From Azohydromonas lata NBRC 102462 (GTDB taxonomy: Bacteria; Pseudomonadota; Gammaproteobacteria; Burkholderiales; Burkholderiaceae_C): a stretch of 57,187 nt of DNA. A model generated the notes under the pieces. The model saw nothing but the letters and a program-made list of their open reading frames with translations. It did not search any database and had not been told where the DNA came from. Below are positions 10,201 through 17,604 of this stretch, in pieces (positions within the stretch are counted from its first letter, which is position 1; every line of letters begins with the position of its first letter). The DNA lies in NCBI RefSeq assembly GCF_001571085.1, contig NZ_BCTC01000035.1:1-57187 (forward strand). The letters run 5' to 3'. The position numbers and the translations under genes are program-made.

Positions 10201-10358
10201 TCGGCGGCCTCATCACCAGCACCTTCCTGAGCCTGCTGGTGATCCCGGTGGTGTTCACCTTCGTGGACGACGCGGTGGAGTTCACGCTGCGCCATCTGCG
10301 GCGGCTGCGCACGCACCACCACCATCCGGCGGCGCAGGAGAAGACGGGCCCGGCCTGA
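7254..10358 (+). CDS. RND multidrug efflux permease (HAE1/AcrB-like)
   Basis: A proton-driven inner-membrane exporter of 1034 residues, the usual length of the family. It shows the typical first helix near residues 10-30, the PN1 motif region (SISTVQGIKHIYT), the transmembrane-4 proton-relay pair D399-D400 in ILVDDAIVEIEN and the transmembrane-10 lysine K916 in MGIATKNSILLVDYAI, equivalent to AcrB D407, D408 and K940. All relay residues are present, so the pump should be functional. It is the last gene of the operon. No dedicated regulator lies within it; the nearest regulator is the divergent GlxA-type gene at 11158, which is not evidently linked. Confidence 0.95.
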   Translation: MNVSAWSIRNPIPALMLFFLLTVAGLMSFRAMKVQNFPDIELPTVIVSASLPGASPAQMETEVARKMENSISTVQGIKHIYTALQDGAATITVEFRLEKPVQEAVDDVRDAVNRVRSQLPADLRDPSITKMNLSGVPILTYTIASGRMDDEALSWFVDNTVAKRLLSVPGVGSVSRVGGVTRELRVELDPARLLSLGATAAEVSRELKRVQQESSGGRVDLGGGEQAVRTLGTVASAQELGAVQLTLSDGRRIRLDQVARVIDTVAEVRSQALLDGRPVVGFEITRARGAGEIDVDQGVTRALAQLRQEHPDLQIAQAFNFVDPVAENYEGSMHLLYEGAFLAVVVVWFFLRDWRATFVAATALPLSVIPAFVGMYLLGFSVNVVTLLSLSLVVGILVDDAIVEIENIVRHLRMGKTPYQAAMEAADEIGLAVIATTFALIAVFLPTAFMAGIPGKFFKQFGWTASLAVFASLVVARMLTPMMAAYLLKPLVHTPAEGRVMRWYMRFAAKCLRHRWLTAGGAALFFVGSVMLIPLLPTGFIPADDFGQSQVRLELPPGSTFEETRAVAEQARAILQKNEHVKLVYTTIGGGATGADPFMPGGVAEVNKASLTLNLTARQDRPGLRKQAIEAQLRQALQVLPGVRVAVGLNASGEKYMLVLAGEDGNALLQAAQDVERDLRTIPGIGNVRSTAALVRPELVVRPDFARAAEAGVSSAVIADTLRIATTGDYDAALPKLNLAQRQVPIVVRLPESAREDLALLSQLSVPGHNGRPVQLANVATLQLESGPALINRYDRLRNVNFEIELNGVPLGDVAAAVQQLPSLQRLPPGVSQQALGDAEVMGELFASFGLAMLTGVLCIYVVLVLLFKNFMQPVTILAALPLSLGGAFVALLVTRSAFSMPSLIGLIMLMGIATKNSILLVDYAILARREGMNRWDALLDACHKRARPIVMTTIAMGAGMLPIAMGWGADPSFRAPMAVSVIGGLITSTFLSLLVIPVVFTFVDDAVEFTLRHLRRLRTHHHHPAAQEKTGPA

Positions 10359-10384
10359 GCCGCGCCGCGGCGCACCGCGGGCCT

Positions 10385-11035
10385 TCAGGCCGCCTCGGCG
10401 GCCTGGTCCCGCGCCCGCCGGTAGGACGCGTACAGGTTGTCGCGCGGCGCGCGCTCGCCGCTGCGCAGCAACTGCAGCCATTGGGCCGTGCCCAGGACCG
10501 CCGCGAAGCGCGACTGCAGCACGATGCACGAGGCCTCGTGCATTTGCCGCGCCGGCAAATGGCCCAGGTCGTTGCTGTAGGACATGGCGCCGGCGGCGTC
10601 GTGAAGGTATTCCACCGCCCAACCCTCGTGGGCTGCCTGGCGGATGGTGGATTCATTGCAGTTCTGCGACATATAACCCGCCACCACCAGGGTATCCACG
10701 CCGCGCTGGCGCAGCCAGGGGCCCAGGCCGGTGCCCGCGAGAGCAGAAGGCAGCGTCTTTTGCACCAGCAGGTCCGGCGCGACGCCGCGCACGCTGTCGT
10801 GCAATTCCCAGCCGTGCGAGCCCTCGGCGAAGACCGGCGCCCCGGGCGCTTCCGTGTGCTGCACCAGCACGACGGGCAGGCCCGCCTCGCGGGCGGCCGC
10901 CAGGGCGCGGGAAATATTGGGCAGTGATGTTTCCAGTGGCGGATATTCGATGGGTAAATTGCCGCTGACATATTCGTTTTGCACGTCAATCAAGATCAGT
11001 GCACGCTTGGGGGTGCTTTCGTTGAATGGGGTCAT
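10385..11035 (-). CDS. Isochorismatase-family cysteine hydrolase
   Basis: A 216-aa hydrolase of the isochorismatase-like superfamily, which includes nicotinamidases, N-carbamoylsarcosine amidases and related amidohydrolases. The likely catalytic triad is D17 (LILIDVQNEY), K93 (LVQKTLPSA) and C126 (GYMSQNCNEST), with a cis-peptide region before the cysteine. The substrate cannot be assigned. It is transcribed divergently from a GlxA-type regulator with 122 bp between the starts, a common arrangement in which the regulator controls the hydrolase. It converges on the efflux pump gene with only 26 bp between stop codons. The sequence near its start is less GC-rich than its neighbours. Confidence 0.85.
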   Translation of the reverse strand: MTPFNESTPKRALILIDVQNEYVSGNLPIEYPPLETSLPNISRALAAAREAGLPVVLVQHTEAPGAPVFAEGSHGWELHDSVRGVAPDLLVQKTLPSALAGTGLGPWLRQRGVDTLVVAGYMSQNCNESTIRQAAHEGWAVEYLHDAAGAMSYSNDLGHLPARQMHEASCIVLQSRFAAVLGTAQWLQLLRSGERAPRDNLYASYRRARDQAAEAA

Positions 11036-11157
11036 GGCCGGCTCCGTAATTGAATGGACGAGGCCTTATTTTGAAAACTTGCCTTTTGCATCGCGAGTGG
11101 CCTTGGGGAAATTTAAGATTAATATCGGGCCAACTTGAATTTCGAGGGATTGCCGCC
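11036..11157. promoter_or_regulatory. Divergent promoter region, hydrolase / GlxA-type regulator
   Basis: A 122-bp intergenic stretch noticeably richer in A and T than its surroundings. On the plus strand TAATAT at 11120-11125 is a possible -10 box 33 bp before the regulator's ATG, without a clear -35. On the minus strand an A/T-rich patch lies around 11060-11085 and ACGGAG precedes the hydrolase start. A binding site for the regulator is expected here, but I cannot point to a specific operator. Confidence 0.4.
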
Positions 11158-12126
11158 ATGCCCCGACGCATCGCCATGCTGGCTTTCGACGGCATCAGCG
11201 CTTTTCACTTGGCCGTGCCGCACGCGGTGTTCGGCGACGACTGGAGCACGCTGGGCCTGCCGCCGTGCGAGCTGGTCGTCTGCGCCGAGCAGCGCGGGCG
11301 CGTGCGCAGCTCCATGGGCTTTGAGCTGGCGGCGGCGCAGGACTTGTCGGCCTTGCCGGAGGCGGACTGGGTGCTCATCCCGTCCTGGCCTGACGTGCAG
11401 CGGCCGGCTTCGGCGGCGCTGGTCGAGGCGCTGCAGGAGGCGCACCGGCGCGGCCGCACGCTCATTGGGCTGTGCCTGGGGGCTTTCGGCCTGGCCGACG
11501 CCGGCTTGCTGGACGGGCGGCGCGCCACCACGCACTGGGCCTGGGCGGAGGTGTTCGCGCGGCGCTTTCCGCGCGTGGAGCTGGATCCGCAGGTGCTCTA
11601 CGTGGACCACGGCGACGTCGTGACCTCCGCCGGTACCGCCGCCGGGCTGGACTGCTGCCTGCACCTGCTGCGCCGCGAGCTGGGTGCGGAGTTGGCCAAC
11701 CGGGTGGCGCGGCGGCTGGTGACGCCGCCGCACCGCCAGGGCAGCCAGGCGCAGTACGTGGAGCAGCCGGCGCCGGCCAACAGCGGCAGCGACCGCATTG
11801 CGCGCACCATGCAGTGGTGCTTGGGGCGGCTCGACGAGAAGCTGGGCCTGGACCGGCTGGCCGAGCACGCGGCCATGAGCCGGCGCACCTTCACCCGGCG
11901 CTTCCAGCGCGCCACGGGGCTGAGCGTGGTGCAGTGGCTGACGGCGCAGCGCCTGCACCTGGCGCGGCGGCTGCTGGAAACGGGCGAGGCGACGACGGAG
12001 CAGGTCGCCGCCCAAGCGGGCTTCGGCACGGCACTGTCGCTGCGGCTGGCCTTTGCCAAGGAGCTGGGCACGACGCCGGGGCAGTACCGGCGGGAGTTCG
12101 GACTGCGGGGGGCGCAGCGGGGCTGA
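11158..12126 (+). CDS. GlxA-family AraC-type transcriptional regulator
   Basis: 322 residues: an N-terminal DJ-1/PfpI-like (type 1 glutamine amidotransferase-like) domain (about 1-190, with C106 in LIGLCLGAFGLADAGLLDG and the following TTHW) and a C-terminal AraC/XylS double helix-turn-helix (about 220-315; LAEHAAMSRRTFTRRF and AAQAGFGTALSLRLAF). GlxA-family members commonly act as activators of nearby catabolic genes. The frame extends upstream to 11050, but MPRRIAMLAFDG at 11158 is the conserved start of the domain. It is divergent from the isochorismatase-family gene, its most likely target, and converges on the photolyase gene. Confidence 0.9.
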   Translation: MPRRIAMLAFDGISAFHLAVPHAVFGDDWSTLGLPPCELVVCAEQRGRVRSSMGFELAAAQDLSALPEADWVLIPSWPDVQRPASAALVEALQEAHRRGRTLIGLCLGAFGLADAGLLDGRRATTHWAWAEVFARRFPRVELDPQVLYVDHGDVVTSAGTAAGLDCCLHLLRRELGAELANRVARRLVTPPHRQGSQAQYVEQPAPANSGSDRIARTMQWCLGRLDEKLGLDRLAEHAAMSRRTFTRRFQRATGLSVVQWLTAQRLHLARRLLETGEATTEQVAAQAGFGTALSLRLAFAKELGTTPGQYRREFGLRGAQRG

Positions 12127-12147
12127 GCGGCGGGCAGGGCCGGGCGC

Positions 12148-13683
12148 TCAATCCACCCCGGCGGCCTGCGCCTTCCTGGCCGCGGTGGCCGCGGCCTTGG
12201 CGGCCTTGGCCTGCTTCACCACGTCAAAGCGCGCCATCGTCTTCTGCCGCGCCGCCTCGTGGTCCACGATGGGCTGCGGGTAGTCCACGCCCAGCGCTAT
12301 GCCGGCGGCCTGCAGGTCCAGCGGCTTGGCCAGCCAGGGCGCGTGGATCATGTCGTCCGGCAACTTCGCCAGTTGCGGCAGGTAGCGGCGTATGAAGCGG
12401 CCTTGCGGGTCGAATCGCTTGCTCTGGCTCACCGGGTTGAAGATGCGGAACCAGGGCTGCGGGTCGCAGCCCGTGCCCGCCGCCCACTGCCAGTTGCCGT
12501 TGTTGGAGGCCAGCTCGTAGTCGTTGAGCTTCAAGGCGAACCAGCGCTCGCCGCGCTTCCAGTCCAGCCCCAAGTCCTTGACCAGGAAGCTGGCCGTGAC
12601 CATGCGCAGCCGGTTGTGCTGGTAGCCGCTTTGGGCGAGCTGCAGCATGGCGGCGTCCACCAGCGGATAGCCGGTGCGGCCCTCGCACCAGGCGGCGAAG
12701 AGGGCGTCGGCGTGCTTGCCCTTTTCCCACTTCACGTGGTCGAACTCGGCGCGGTAGGCGTGCTCCACCACGCGCGGGTGGTGGAAGAGGACCTGCTGGA
12801 AGAAGTCGCGCCAGGCCAGCTCCGACAGCCACACCCGCGCGCCGCTGGAGCCCGCCTGCACGCGGTGCCAGGCCTCGCGCGCGAGCTGGCGCACCGACAC
12901 CGTGCCGAAGCGCAGGTGCGTGCCCAGGTAGCTTGGGCCTTTCACCGCGGGGAAGTCGCGCGTGGCGTCGTAACGGTCCACGCGCTCGGCCAGGAATTCC
13001 TCCAGCAGCGCCTGCGCGCCGGCCGGGCCTGTGGGCAACTTCAACTGGTGCAGGTTGGTGGGCTCGAAGCCCAGGGCTTCCAGGGACGGGATGCCTTGGC
13101 GGAACTCCTGCGGCACCGGCGCCAGCGACGCGGCGTGGCGCGAGACGGGGTAGGGCGAGAGATAAAAATCGTCGAGCTTCTTCAGCCAGGCGTTGAAGTA
13201 GGGCGTGAACACGCTGTAGGGCGTGCCACCGCCGCTGAGCACCTCGTTGCGCTCGAAGATGAGGTGGTCCTTGCTGGCGTGCAGGGCGATGCCGTCGCCG
13301 GCCAGGGTGCCGCGCACGCGGGCGTCGCGCTCCAGCGCGGCGGGCTCGTCGTCGTGGTTGAGGTAGACGGCCTGCACGTGGAGCTGGCGGGCCAGGCGCA
13401 CGATCTCCTCGGCGCCGTGGCCGTGGCGCACGATCAGCCCGCAGTGCTCGTGGCCGTGCGCGGCGCCCAGGGCGCGCAGCTGCGCGTCCAGGCCGATGAG
13501 GCTGTCGCGTATGAACTCCACGCGCCGGTCCTGGCGCGGCAGGCCGGCGAGGATGTCGGTGTCGAAGACGAAGGCGCACCACACGCGCCGGGCATGGCGC
13601 AGGGCGTGGTAGAGGGCGGCCTGGTCGTCGGCGCGCAGGTCGCGCCGGAACCAGACCAGAGCGGTGTCAAGGTCCTTGTTCAC
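12148..13683 (-). CDS. phr: Deoxyribodipyrimidine photo-lyase (class I)
   Basis: Light-driven repair of cyclobutane pyrimidine dimers using FADH. The 511-aa protein has an N-terminal antenna-binding Rossmann domain (TALVWFRRDLRADDQAAL) and a C-terminal FAD domain with ARVWLSELAWRDF, GRTGYPLVDAAM, NRLRMVTASFLVKDL and the NNGNWQWAAGTGCD signature of CPD photolyases. It ends in a Lys/Ala-rich tail of about 20 residues. I place the start at GTG 13683 (reading VNKDLDTALVWF); the frame is open to 13746, but that would run into the divergent yqgE gene, only 35 bp away from the GTG. Confidence 0.93.
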   Translation of the reverse strand: MNKDLDTALVWFRRDLRADDQAALYHALRHARRVWCAFVFDTDILAGLPRQDRRVEFIRDSLIGLDAQLRALGAAHGHEHCGLIVRHGHGAEEIVRLARQLHVQAVYLNHDDEPAALERDARVRGTLAGDGIALHASKDHLIFERNEVLSGGGTPYSVFTPYFNAWLKKLDDFYLSPYPVSRHAASLAPVPQEFRQGIPSLEALGFEPTNLHQLKLPTGPAGAQALLEEFLAERVDRYDATRDFPAVKGPSYLGTHLRFGTVSVRQLAREAWHRVQAGSSGARVWLSELAWRDFFQQVLFHHPRVVEHAYRAEFDHVKWEKGKHADALFAAWCEGRTGYPLVDAAMLQLAQSGYQHNRLRMVTASFLVKDLGLDWKRGERWFALKLNDYELASNNGNWQWAAGTGCDPQPWFRIFNPVSQSKRFDPQGRFIRRYLPQLAKLPDDMIHAPWLAKPLDLQAAGIALGVDYPQPIVDHEAARQKTMARFDVVKQAKAAKAAATAARKAQAAGVD

Positions 13684-13706
13684 GGGTGGCAGTGTGGCCC
13701 GGGGAA

Positions 13707-13712
13707 TAGAAT
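13707..13712 (+). promoter_or_regulatory. Candidate -10 box of yqgE
   Basis: TAGAAT ends 6 bp before the ATG at 13719, which would put the transcription start at or next to the start codon and make the mRNA leaderless or nearly so. A GGAG at 13714-13717 could still act as a very close ribosome site. No good -35 is seen. Confidence 0.35.
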
Positions 13713-13718
13713 TGGAGC

Positions 13719-14297
13719 ATGGCTGAGCGTGGCATCGACCTGACAAACCAGTTCCTGATTGCCATGCCTGGCATGGCGGACGACAACTTCGCCGGTGCGG
13801 TGGTGTACCTGTGCGAGCACAGCGACAAGGGCGCCCTTGGGCTGATGATCAACAAGCCCACCGACATCTCGCTGAAGAACCTGTTCGAGAAGGTGGACCT
13901 GCGGCTGGACCGCGACGACCTGATGGACGAGCCGGTGTACTTCGGCGGCCCGGTGCAGACCGAGCGCGGTTTCGTGCTGCACGAGGCGCACGGCAGCGGC
14001 AGCGGGCAGTACAGCTCCACGCTCGTCGTCCCGGGCGGCCTGGGCATGACCACCAGCAAGGACGTGCTCGAAGCCCTCTCCCAGGGCGCGGGCCCGCGCA
14101 AGGTGCTGGTGACGCTGGGCTACAGCGGCTGGGGCGCCGGGCAGCTGGAGAGCGAGATCGCGCGCAACGGCTGGCTCAACGTGGCGGCCGACCCGCAAAT
14201 CATCTTCGACACTCCGGTGGAACAGCGCTACGAGCGCGCGCTGGCGCTGCTGGGCATAGACCCGCGCATGCTCAGCGGCGAGGCGGGGCACGCATGA
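13719..14297 (+). CDS. YqgE/AlgH family protein
   Basis: A 192-aa cytoplasmic protein of the conserved UPF0301 family, named YqgE in Escherichia coli and AlgH in Pseudomonas; its biochemical role is unsettled. Family hallmarks are LTNQFLIAMPGMAD at the N-terminus, GALGLMINKPTD, VYFGGPVQTERGFVLH and GYSGWGAGQLESEI. In many proteobacteria it is found directly before the ruvX gene, as here (76 bp apart), followed by pyrR and pyrB. The start is ATG 13719 with a short GGAG-like sequence before it. Confidence 0.92.
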   Translation: MAERGIDLTNQFLIAMPGMADDNFAGAVVYLCEHSDKGALGLMINKPTDISLKNLFEKVDLRLDRDDLMDEPVYFGGPVQTERGFVLHEAHGSGSGQYSSTLVVPGGLGMTTSKDVLEALSQGAGPRKVLVTLGYSGWGAGQLESEIARNGWLNVAADPQIIFDTPVEQRYERALALLGIDPRMLSGEAGHA

Positions 14298-14332
14298 GCG
14301 CCCCCGCCCGGCCGCTCCGAAGGGGGCGCTCC

Positions 14333-14349
14333 GTCCCGCTTGGCGGGAC
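14333..14349. repeat. Hairpin element between yqgE and ruvX
   Basis: A perfect 7-bp stem (GTCCCGC at 14333-14339, loop TTG, GCGGGAC at 14343-14349) followed by a GCGCGC-A-GCGCG palindromic patch fills the 76-bp gap between two genes that are tightly packed in many relatives. There is no T tract, so it looks more like a dispersed palindromic element than a terminator. Confidence 0.4.
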
Positions 14350-14373
14350 CGCGCGCAGCGCGAGGGTGCCCCA

Positions 14374-14778
14374 ATGAGCGCGGGTCCCGCAGGCCGCGCG
14401 CAAAGCTTTCTCGCCTTCGACTTCGGTGCCAAGCGCACCGGCGTGGCCAGCGGCAACACCGTCACGCGCAGCGCCACGCCGCTCAAGACCATCGCCACCG
14501 AGAAGGCTGACGAGCGCTTCGCCGCCATAGAGAAATTCATACGCGACTACCAGCCTGACGCGCTGGTGGTGGGCGTGCCGCGCCACCCCGACGGGGCGCC
14601 GCACGACAATACGCGCCGCGCGCAGCGCTTTGCCCGCCAGTTGCACGGCCGCTTCAGGCTGCCGGTGCACGAGGTGGACGAGCGCTACACCAGCACCGAG
14701 GCCGAGGCCGGCGGTGCGCGCGACCTGGACGCGGCCTCGGCCGCGTTGATCCTGGAGCAATTCCTCCGACAAGCATGA
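14374..14778 (+). CDS. ruvX: RuvX/YqgF RNase H-fold nuclease (pre-16S rRNA / Holliday junction resolvase-like)
   Basis: A 134-aa RNase H-fold protein. YqgF of E. coli is an essential factor in 16S rRNA 5'-end maturation and was earlier proposed as a Holliday junction resolvase. Catalytic acidic residues are visible in LAFDFGAKRTGVA, VVGVPRHPDG and VHEVDERYTSTEAE, and a last Asp lies in DLDAASAALILEQFL. The stop overlaps the pyrR start (ATGA), so the two are translationally coupled. ATG 14374 gives the usual length for the family. Confidence 0.92.
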   Translation: MSAGPAGRAQSFLAFDFGAKRTGVASGNTVTRSATPLKTIATEKADERFAAIEKFIRDYQPDALVVGVPRHPDGAPHDNTRRAQRFARQLHGRFRLPVHEVDERYTSTEAEAGGARDLDAASAALILEQFLRQA

Positions 14779-15287
14779 GCACCCTTTCCCTGGACGCCGA
14801 GGCGCTGTACGGCGAGCTGCTGCGCGGCGTTTCGCGCCTGTTGCGCCCCGCCCAAACCGAACAAGCCGCGCTGGTGGGCATCTGGAGCGGCGGCGCCTGG
14901 CTGGCCGAGCGGCTGCAGGCCGACCTGCGCCTTGCCGGCACGCACGGCGTCATCTCCAGCGCGCTGCACCGCGACGACTTCAGCGAGCGCGGCATGCACG
15001 CCTCCGACGCCACCAAGCTGCCCTTCAGCATCGACGGGCGCCACGTCATCCTCATCGACGACGTGCTCTACACCGGGCGCACCACGCGCGCGGTGATCAA
15101 CGAGCTCTTCGACTTCGGCCGCCCCGCCAGCGTCACGCTGGCCGTGCTGGTGGACCGCGGCGGACGCGAGCTGCCCATAGAGCCCGCCTACGCCGCGGCC
15201 AAGCTCACGCTGCCGGCCGAACAACGCCTGTCGCTCGCGCGTGACGCCGCGGGCCGCTTCACCTTCGCACTGGAGGCCGCCGCCTGA
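14775..15287 (+). CDS. pyrR: PyrR: pyrimidine operon regulator / uracil phosphoribosyltransferase
   Basis: A 170-aa type I phosphoribosyltransferase with the PRPP-binding loop [14 protein letters not shown] (residues 91-104). In Bacillus PyrR binds pyr mRNA to cause attenuation and also makes UMP from uracil and PRPP. Here the gene sits inside the operon directly before pyrB (TGATG overlap). I see no attenuator between the genes, so any RNA-based control would have to act further upstream. The enzyme or regulatory role in this organism is inferred from family membership. Confidence 0.92.
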   Translation: MSTLSLDAEALYGELLRGVSRLLRPAQTEQAALVGIWSGGAWLAERLQADLRLAGTHGVISSALHRDDFSERGMHASDATKLPFSIDGRHVILIDDVLYTGRTTRAVINELFDFGRPASVTLAVLVDRGGRELPIEPAYAAAKLTLPAEQRLSLARDAAGRFTFALEAAA

Positions 15288-16249
15288 TGCTCTCGCGCCG
15301 CAATCCCCAGCTCAACAGCCACGGCGAGCTGATCCACCTGCTGTCCACCGAGGGCCTGCCGCGCGCGGTGCTCACGCAGATCCTGGACACCGCTTCCACC
15401 TTCCTCGCCGTGGGCGAGCGCGACATCAAGAAGGTGCCGCTGCTGCGCGGCAAGAGCGTGTTCAACCTGTTCTTCGAGAACTCCACGCGCACGCGCACCA
15501 CGTTCGAGATCGCGGCCAAGCGGCTGTCGGCCGACGTGATCAACCTGGACATCGCGCGCTCTTCCACCGCCAAGGGCGAGAGCCTGCTCGACACCATCGC
15601 CAACCTCTCGGCCATGCAGGCCGACATGTTCGTGGTGCGGCACAGCGAGTCCGGCGCGCCCTACCTGATCGCCCAGCACTGCGCGCCGCACGTGCACGTG
15701 GTCAACGCCGGCGACGGGCGCCATGCGCACCCGACGCAGGGGCTGCTGGACATGTACACGATCCGGCACTTCAAGAAGGACTTCACCAACCTCACGGTGG
15801 CCATCGTGGGCGACATCGTCCACTCGCGCGTGGCGCGCTCGGACATCCATGCGCTGTCCACGTTGGGCGTGCCGGAGATCCGCGCGGTGGGCCCCAAGAC
15901 GCTGGTGCCGGACAACCTGCGCGACATGGGCGTGCGCGTGTGCCGCGACATGGCCGAAGGCATCCGCGACGCCGACGTGATCATCATGCTGCGGCTGCAG
16001 AACGAGCGCATGGGCGGCGCGCTGCTGCCCTCGGCCGGCGAGTTCTTCAAGCACTACGGCCTGACCGAGGAAAAGCTCGCGCTGGCGCGGCCTGACGCCA
16101 TCGTCATGCACCCGGGCCCCATCAACCGCGGCGTGGAGATCGACTCCAGCGTGGCCGACGGGCGCCACAGCGTGATCCTGCCGCAGGTCACTTTCGGCAT
16201 CGCCGTGCGCATGGCGGTGATGAGCATCCTGGCCGGCAACGACGCCTGA
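15287..16249 (+). CDS. pyrB: Aspartate carbamoyltransferase catalytic subunit
   Basis: Condenses carbamoyl phosphate with aspartate in the second step of pyrimidine synthesis. The 320-aa protein contains the carbamoyl-phosphate motif [13 protein letters not shown] (S66, T67, R68, R70), [11 protein letters not shown], and [12 protein letters not shown] near the C-terminus. No pyrI regulatory subunit is present. Instead a dihydroorotase-like gene follows 22 bp downstream, which matches the class A arrangement described in Pseudomonas, where ATCase forms a dodecamer with an inactive DHOase homologue. Confidence 0.96.
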   Translation: MLSRRNPQLNSHGELIHLLSTEGLPRAVLTQILDTASTFLAVGERDIKKVPLLRGKSVFNLFFENSTRTRTTFEIAAKRLSADVINLDIARSSTAKGESLLDTIANLSAMQADMFVVRHSESGAPYLIAQHCAPHVHVVNAGDGRHAHPTQGLLDMYTIRHFKKDFTNLTVAIVGDIVHSRVARSDIHALSTLGVPEIRAVGPKTLVPDNLRDMGVRVCRDMAEGIRDADVIIMLRLQNERMGGALLPSAGEFFKHYGLTEEKLALARPDAIVMHPGPINRGVEIDSSVADGRHSVILPQVTFGIAVRMAVMSILAGNDA

Positions 16250-16271
16250 CAACGAACGCGTTCTCCAGTTC

Positions 16272-17579
16272 ATGAAGATCCTGATCAAGAACGGCCGCGT
16301 CGTGGACCCGGCCTCCGGCCGCGACGAAGTGGCCGACGTGGCCATCGCCGCGGGCCGCATCCTCACCGTGGGCAACGTCAACCCGGACTTCGAGGCCGAG
16401 CGCGTCATCGACGCCGCGGGCCTGGTGGTCGCCCCGGGCCTGGTGGACCTCTCCGCGCGGCTGCGCGAGCCCGGCCACGAGCACGAGGGCATGCTGGAAA
16501 GCGAGCTGGCCGCCGCGGCGGCCGGCGGCGTCACCAGCCTGGTCTGCCCGCCCGACACCGACCCCGCGCTGGACGAGCCGGGCCTGGTGGACATGCTCAA
16601 GTTCCGCGCCCGCAAGCTCAGCCGCTGCCGCCTCTTCCCGCTGGGGGCGCTCACCCGCGGGCTGGAGGGCAAGGCGCTCACGGAGATGGCCGAGCTCACC
16701 GAGTCCGGCTGCGTGGGCTTCGCGCAGGCCGAGGCGCCGGTGCGCGACACCCAGGTGCTGCTGCGCGCCATGCAGTACGCCTCCACCTACGGCTACACCG
16801 TGTGGCTGCGCCCGCAGGACCCGTGGCTGGGCGCGGGCGTGGCGGCCAGCGGCGCGGTGGCCACGCGGCTGGGCCTGGCCGGCGTGCCGGTGGCGGCCGA
16901 GACGGTGGCGCTGCACACCATCTTCGAGCTGGTGCGGGCCACCGGCGCGCGCGTGCACCTGTGCCGCCTCTCCAGCGCCGAAGGCGTGGAACTGCTGCGC
17001 CAGGCCAAGGCCCAGGGCCTGCCGGTGACGGCGGACGTGAGCATCAACTCGCTGCACCTCACCGACGTGGACATCGGCTACTTCAACGCCGCCATGCGCC
17101 TCACGCCGCCGCTGCGCCAGCAGCGCGACCGCGATGCGCTGCGCGCCGCGCTGGCCGACGGGACGGTAGACGCGCTGGTGTCGGACCACACGCCGGTGGA
17201 CGAGGACGCCAAGAACCTGCCCTTCGCCGAGGCCGAGCCCGGCGCCACGGGCCTGGAGCTGCTGCTGAGCCTGGCGCTCAAGTGGGGCCAGGAGCAGCAG
17301 CTGTCCATGGCCGAGTCGCTGGCGCGCGTGACCTGCGGCCCGGTGGCCGTGTTGGGCGAGGCGCTGGGCTCGCTGGCCTCCAGCGCGGGCCGCGTGGTGG
17401 AGGGCGGCGTGGCCGACATCTGCCTGTTCGACCCGCAGGCGCAGTGGGGCCTGGACGCCGCGCAACTGCGCAGCCAGGGCAAGCACACGCCCTTTGCCTT
17501 CGAGCTCACCGGCAGCCTGCTGCCCGGGCGCGTGGTGGCCACGCTGGTGGCCGGCACGGTGGCGCACGAGGCTTTCTAA
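16272..17579 (+). CDS. pyrX: Non-catalytic dihydroorotase-like partner of ATCase (PyrX / PyrC')
   Basis: A 435-aa member of the amidohydrolase superfamily, DHOase type I branch, but with its metal site broken. Where active enzymes have DxHxHxREPG this protein has VDLSARLREPG, replacing both histidines by S61 and R63. The later metal-binding region is also altered: VHLCRLSS lacks the usual second His, and VSINSLHLTD lacks the paired His. The Asp in VSDHTPVDEDAK is kept. Such PyrC' proteins in Pseudomonas are structural partners required for assembly of active PyrB. A catalytic dihydroorotase must be encoded elsewhere in the genome. The call is supported by both the motif loss and the position behind pyrB. 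Confidence 0.88.
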   Translation: MKILIKNGRVVDPASGRDEVADVAIAAGRILTVGNVNPDFEAERVIDAAGLVVAPGLVDLSARLREPGHEHEGMLESELAAAAAGGVTSLVCPPDTDPALDEPGLVDMLKFRARKLSRCRLFPLGALTRGLEGKALTEMAELTESGCVGFAQAEAPVRDTQVLLRAMQYASTYGYTVWLRPQDPWLGAGVAASGAVATRLGLAGVPVAAETVALHTIFELVRATGARVHLCRLSSAEGVELLRQAKAQGLPVTADVSINSLHLTDVDIGYFNAAMRLTPPLRQQRDRDALRAALADGTVDALVSDHTPVDEDAKNLPFAEAEPGATGLELLLSLALKWGQEQQLSMAESLARVTCGPVAVLGEALGSLASSAGRVVEGGVADICLFDPQAQWGLDAAQLRSQGKHTPFAFELTGSLLPGRVVATLVAGTVAHEAF

Positions 17580-17604
17580 CCGCTCACCCCGGCGCACCGG
17601 CCCC

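Noticed and set aside
6873-10622. 1249-aa minus-strand open frame opposite the RND pump
   Set aside because: It lies fully across intact pump and adaptor genes and its translation is a His/Arg/Gln-rich string without family motifs, typical for the antisense frame of GC-rich genes.
12259-13743. 494-aa plus-strand frame opposite the photolyase gene
   Set aside because: Low-complexity translation, no domain, complete overlap with a motif-rich photolyase on the other strand.
16272-17579. Active dihydroorotase (pyrC)
   Set aside because: Both HxH histidines and further metal ligands are missing, so a catalytic call would be wrong.
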